Shown in pieces: positions 6,332 through 8,017 of a DNA stretch of 8,017 nucleotides. The notes under the pieces were generated by a model, which made no database searches, had not been told where the DNA came from, and worked only from the letters and a program-made list of their open reading frames with translations. The number at the start of each line of letters is the position of its first letter. Position 1 is the stretch's first letter. A program made the translations under genes and the position numbers. Origin of the DNA: Syntrophomonadaceae bacterium. GTDB lineage: Bacteria > Bacillota > Dethiobacteria > DTU022. The stretch is taken from NCBI GenBank assembly GCA_003553305.1, contig PWEB01000226.1, positions 1 through 8,017 of the forward strand, given 5' to 3'.

Positions 6332-6360
6332 GGCCTTTGTTCTTAAAGACTTCAAAGGCC
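6332..6360 (-). terminator. Hairpin terminator between convergent genes
   Basis: GGCCTTTG (6332-6339) pairs perfectly with CAAAGGCC (6353-6360) around a 13-base loop. On the minus strand the stem is followed by a T-rich run (TTTCTTTGTTTATAATTT), so it should end transcription of the SnoaL-like gene, whose stop lies 83 bases upstream. On the plus strand there is no T-run. There an overlapping alternative hairpin, AACAAAG/CTTTGTT (6322-6328 with 6335-6341), competes with it. Confidence 0.6.
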
Positions 6361-6442
6361 ACATGAAAAATACGTGATTAATTTGTAAGCTTGTGATTTA
6401 AAAAACAGAAACACTGATTGATATTTCAGTTTTATCCAAAAT

Positions 6443-6886
6443 TTAATTTAACCCTTTCTGCATTTGACCGATTATTGTATTAACCAGCTTTTTAGGAATA
6501 AACTGACCTGAAGATGCCTGCTCCGCTATCGTTAACCTGTCGAATACAGTTCTCAATCTTGATATCTTATCACCTTCGAATTCATAGGCACAAATTGCTA
6601 AGTAGCTTACTTTTTCACCCTGCATCACTCCGGACATTGTGTGCTCGAAAAAGGCCTTGTCCCCTTGCTCCACCACCTTGTTTCCGGTTTCAGTTAGCTT
6701 AAAATCTTGAACCGTATCAGCTATCCAGTTCATGTAATGCTTCATCTCTTCTTTACCCTTAAAATTACCCATCGGGGTTTCCCACACAATGTCTTCCGTG
6801 CATAAAGTCAATACTTTATCCACATCGTTAGCTTCACAGCTACTAACAAACTCTCTCATAAGATCAACCCTGCTTGCAACCGTCAT
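6443..6886 (-). CDS. SnoaL-like / NTF2-fold protein
   Basis: A 147-residue small protein of the SnoaL-like (NTF2 superfamily) type. Typical features are an N-terminal helix (VDLMREFVSSCEANDVDKVL, residues 7-26), then LCTEDIVWETPMGNFKGKEEM (28-48), in which an acidic residue and tryptophan precede a GxxxGKEE-like turn. After these come a curved sheet with FFEHTMSGVMQGEKVSYLAICAYEFEGDKI (79-108) and a final RLRTVFDRL (110-118). Family members bind small hydrophobic ligands in a cone-shaped pocket, and some are cyclases or isomerases; no catalytic pair can be assigned here. The start at 6884-6886 is set by a strong GGGGGTGA (6891-6898). The frame stays open to an ATG at 7006 that would add 40 residues, including a hydrophobic stretch, but it has no ribosome site. 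The gene lies 128 bases behind the EFR1-type gene on the same strand and may be co-transcribed. A lone TATAAT at 7014-7019 has no matching -35. Confidence 0.75.
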   Translation of the reverse strand: MTVASRVDLMREFVSSCEANDVDKVLTLCTEDIVWETPMGNFKGKEEMKHYMNWIADTVQDFKLTETGNKVVEQGDKAFFEHTMSGVMQGEKVSYLAICAYEFEGDKISRLRTVFDRLTIAEQASSGQFIPKKLVNTIIGQMQKGLN

Positions 6887-6890
6887 AATT

Positions 6891-6898
6891 TCACCCCC
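6891..6898 (-). promoter_or_regulatory. Ribosome binding site of the SnoaL-like gene, deciding its start
   Basis: GGGGGTGA on the minus strand lies 4 bases before the ATG at 6884-6886. It supports the 147-residue protein over the 187-residue frame starting at 7006, which lacks any ribosome site. Confidence 0.7.
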
Positions 6899-7014
6899 TT
6901 TCTGCCTAAAATCACGATTAGTGTTACCTCTTGCAAAAAATAGTGGAGCCAGAAACCACTTAGCTGCCATTAGGTATGAGAGAATAATCAAACGCATGTT
7001 TAGCATCTGGACAA

Positions 7015-7878
7015 TTATATTCTTTCTATTATGTCCCGGCTATACTTAACCCGGACATTTTCAATTTCCGGATCAGCCGAAGCTTGCCGCACGTTATAAT
7101 TCATAAACGGGACAAATACCGGGAGATTTAGAGGTGAAGAAATCGCATTTTCAGGACATTTATATTCACAGGCAAGACATAGAATGCACTTGTTTCCCCA
7201 CAAAGGTTGTCCATTTTTTGCATCAGCAATGTTGTTAACCGGGCATTCCTCCATACAGATACCGCAAGAAGTACAACTGGCCCGATCAACCTTGAATAAC
7301 CGGCTGTAAAAATTTTTGGTTAGCCACTGATTTAAAAAGAAGCGTTCCATAGCATAAATCAATGGAGCGCCTCTTTGTTTTTCTATTTTTACCGGGCCAT
7401 TAGCTTTGTAACAATTTGATACATCTCTACCAAATACACTTGCCTCAATAAGTTCCCTTTCTGAAGGATGATTGGGGGAAAACAGCACTCCTCGCTTTAA
7501 ATAACCCAGAAAATAATCTTCACCAAAACACTGGAAACTGCCTAATCCTCGTGCGCCCTTAGAATATAGGATGTGTTCCATTTTGTGTAAAGCATCATAG
7601 CTATAGGTTCCATAGAGGATGAAAGAAAAAAAAGCTTTATCCTTTAAATCAGGCAGCTCTTTAAGGTAATCCAATATGTTAAAAGTAGGGCGATAATAAT
7701 AAACCGGTGAACCTATGCCAAGTATTTCATATCCATCGAGTGTTCTCGGCTTATCGTCTTTAATATTAAAAAGATCAACCCTGCAACCCATATCGCTTAA
7801 TCCAGCTGCAATAGATCGTGCAACCCTGTCGGTTGTTCCACCATTTGAGAAATAAACCATCAGGCAGCTGGTCATCAT
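7015..7878 (-). CDS. EFR1-type protein: flavodoxin domain plus two [4Fe-4S] clusters
   Basis: A 287-residue soluble electron-transfer protein. The N-terminal flavodoxin domain shows the FMN phosphate loop in MVYFSNGGTTDRVA (7-20), and GIGSPVYYYRP (54-64) and FILYGTYSYDALHKME (86-101) at the flavin ring loops. The C-terminal part is a bacterial-type ferredoxin with two full cysteine motifs, CTSCGICMEECP (C202, C205, C208, C212) and CILCLACEYKCP (C231, C234, C237, C241). Proteins of this EFR1 layout are common in anaerobic clostridia and archaea, and are thought to pass electrons between FMN and iron-sulphur clusters; the partner is unknown. The start is the ATG at 7876-7878, with GGAGG (7885-7889) 6 bases upstream. 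A longer ATG frame at 7920 has no ribosome site and would add 14 residues lacking homology features. The gene is driven by a consensus promoter and may be followed in the same transcript by the SnoaL-like gene. Confidence 0.9.
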   Translation of the reverse strand: MMTSCLMVYFSNGGTTDRVARSIAAGLSDMGCRVDLFNIKDDKPRTLDGYEILGIGSPVYYYRPTFNILDYLKELPDLKDKAFFSFILYGTYSYDALHKMEHILYSKGARGLGSFQCFGEDYFLGYLKRGVLFSPNHPSERELIEASVFGRDVSNCYKANGPVKIEKQRGAPLIYAMERFFLNQWLTKNFYSRLFKVDRASCTSCGICMEECPVNNIADAKNGQPLWGNKCILCLACEYKCPENAISSPLNLPVFVPFMNYNVRQASADPEIENVRVKYSRDIIERI

Positions 7879-7884
7879 TAGAAT

Positions 7885-7889
7885 CCTCC
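7885..7889 (-). promoter_or_regulatory. Ribosome binding site of the EFR1-type gene
   Basis: GGAGG on the minus strand lies 6 bases before the ATG at 7876-7878. This sets the start 42 bases inside the longest open frame. Confidence 0.75.
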
Positions 7890-7928
7890 GGTGCCCAGGA
7901 TAACTATTGCCATTTTTCAATTATCTAA

Positions 7929-7957
7929 ATTATATGGCACTTAGTATGCTTTGTCAA
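7929..7957 (-). promoter_or_regulatory. Consensus sigma-A promoter for the EFR1-type gene
   Basis: On the minus strand, exact TTGACA (7952-7957) and exact TATAAT (7929-7934) are separated by the ideal 17 bases. Transcription should begin near 7922, giving a leader of about 45 bases. A second TTGACA occurs 28 bases further upstream (7980-7985) without a good -10 partner. Confidence 0.88.
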
Positions 7958-7965
7958 TGCATTGA
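7954..7965. promoter_or_regulatory. 12-bp palindrome overlapping the -35 box, possible operator
   Basis: TCAATGCATTGA is a perfect palindrome sharing four bases with the -35 hexamer of the EFR1-type promoter. A dimeric regulator bound there would block RNA polymerase. No regulator gene is in the window and the motif is not recognised as a known operator. Confidence 0.35.
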
Positions 7966-8017
7966 TACCCCGATTATCCTGTCAAGCTTCTAGAGGATTT
8001 AGGATCGTTCTCTTAAA

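Noticed and set aside
6887..7006. Extension of the SnoaL-like gene to the ATG at 7006, giving a hydrophobic, signal-like N-terminus
   Set aside because: There is no ribosome site at 7006, while GGGGGTGA lies at the ideal place for the ATG at 6886. The extra residues are not part of the NTF2 fold.
7879..7920. 14-residue N-terminal extension of the EFR1-type gene
   Set aside because: The flavodoxin fold begins right after the ATG at 7878, which has a good GGAGG. The extension covers that ribosome site, and the promoter -10 lies only 9 bases upstream of 7920.

Overview
The window looks like chromosomal DNA of an anaerobic, low-to-medium GC Gram-positive bacterium, probably a clostridial Firmicute. 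The grounds are two exact consensus sigma-A promoters (TTGACA/TATAAT), GGAGG-type ribosome binding sites, apparent TTG and GTG starts, and an iron-sulphur flavodoxin/ferredoxin protein typical of anaerobes. The genus cannot be told from this sequence. There are seven protein genes. No tRNA, rRNA, CRISPR array or insertion sequence is visible.

Layout. Positions 1-1812 (minus strand) carry a translationally overlapping pair: a MoxR/CoxD-like AAA+ ATPase, then a CoxE-like von Willebrand A protein cut off by the left edge. Positions 1813-2257 form a 445-base gap with the ATPase promoter, a possibly decayed reading frame, and a perfect 14-bp inverted repeat close to the end of the next gene. Positions 2258-3433 (minus) encode an M20 metallo-amidohydrolase. 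It is divergent from a plus-strand gene at 3753-5729 that fuses a glutathione-synthetase-like ATP-grasp ligase to an N-formylglutamate-amidohydrolase (FGase) domain. The spacer between them holds a perfect promoter for the fusion gene, and a long, structured leader with an extended -10 promoter for the M20 gene. A MoaE-like protein follows at 5873-6283 (plus). After a hairpin terminator come two minus-strand genes: a SnoaL/NTF2-like protein (6443-6886) and, upstream of it, a flavodoxin plus 2x[4Fe-4S] protein of the EFR1 type (7015-7878). The latter has a consensus promoter whose -35 box lies in a 12-bp palindrome.

How they may work together (inference). CoxD/CoxE-like pairs are known as maturation factors for molybdenum hydroxylases, and MoaE belongs to molybdopterin synthesis, so the left and centre of the window hint at a molybdoenzyme neighbourhood. 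The enzyme itself is not in the window. The divergent M20 hydrolase and the ATP-grasp/FGase fusion look like a functional pair acting on an N-acyl or gamma-glutamyl-type amide: one domain could form an amide bond and two others could break such bonds. This pairing, and the structured M20 leader, are the most unusual things here.
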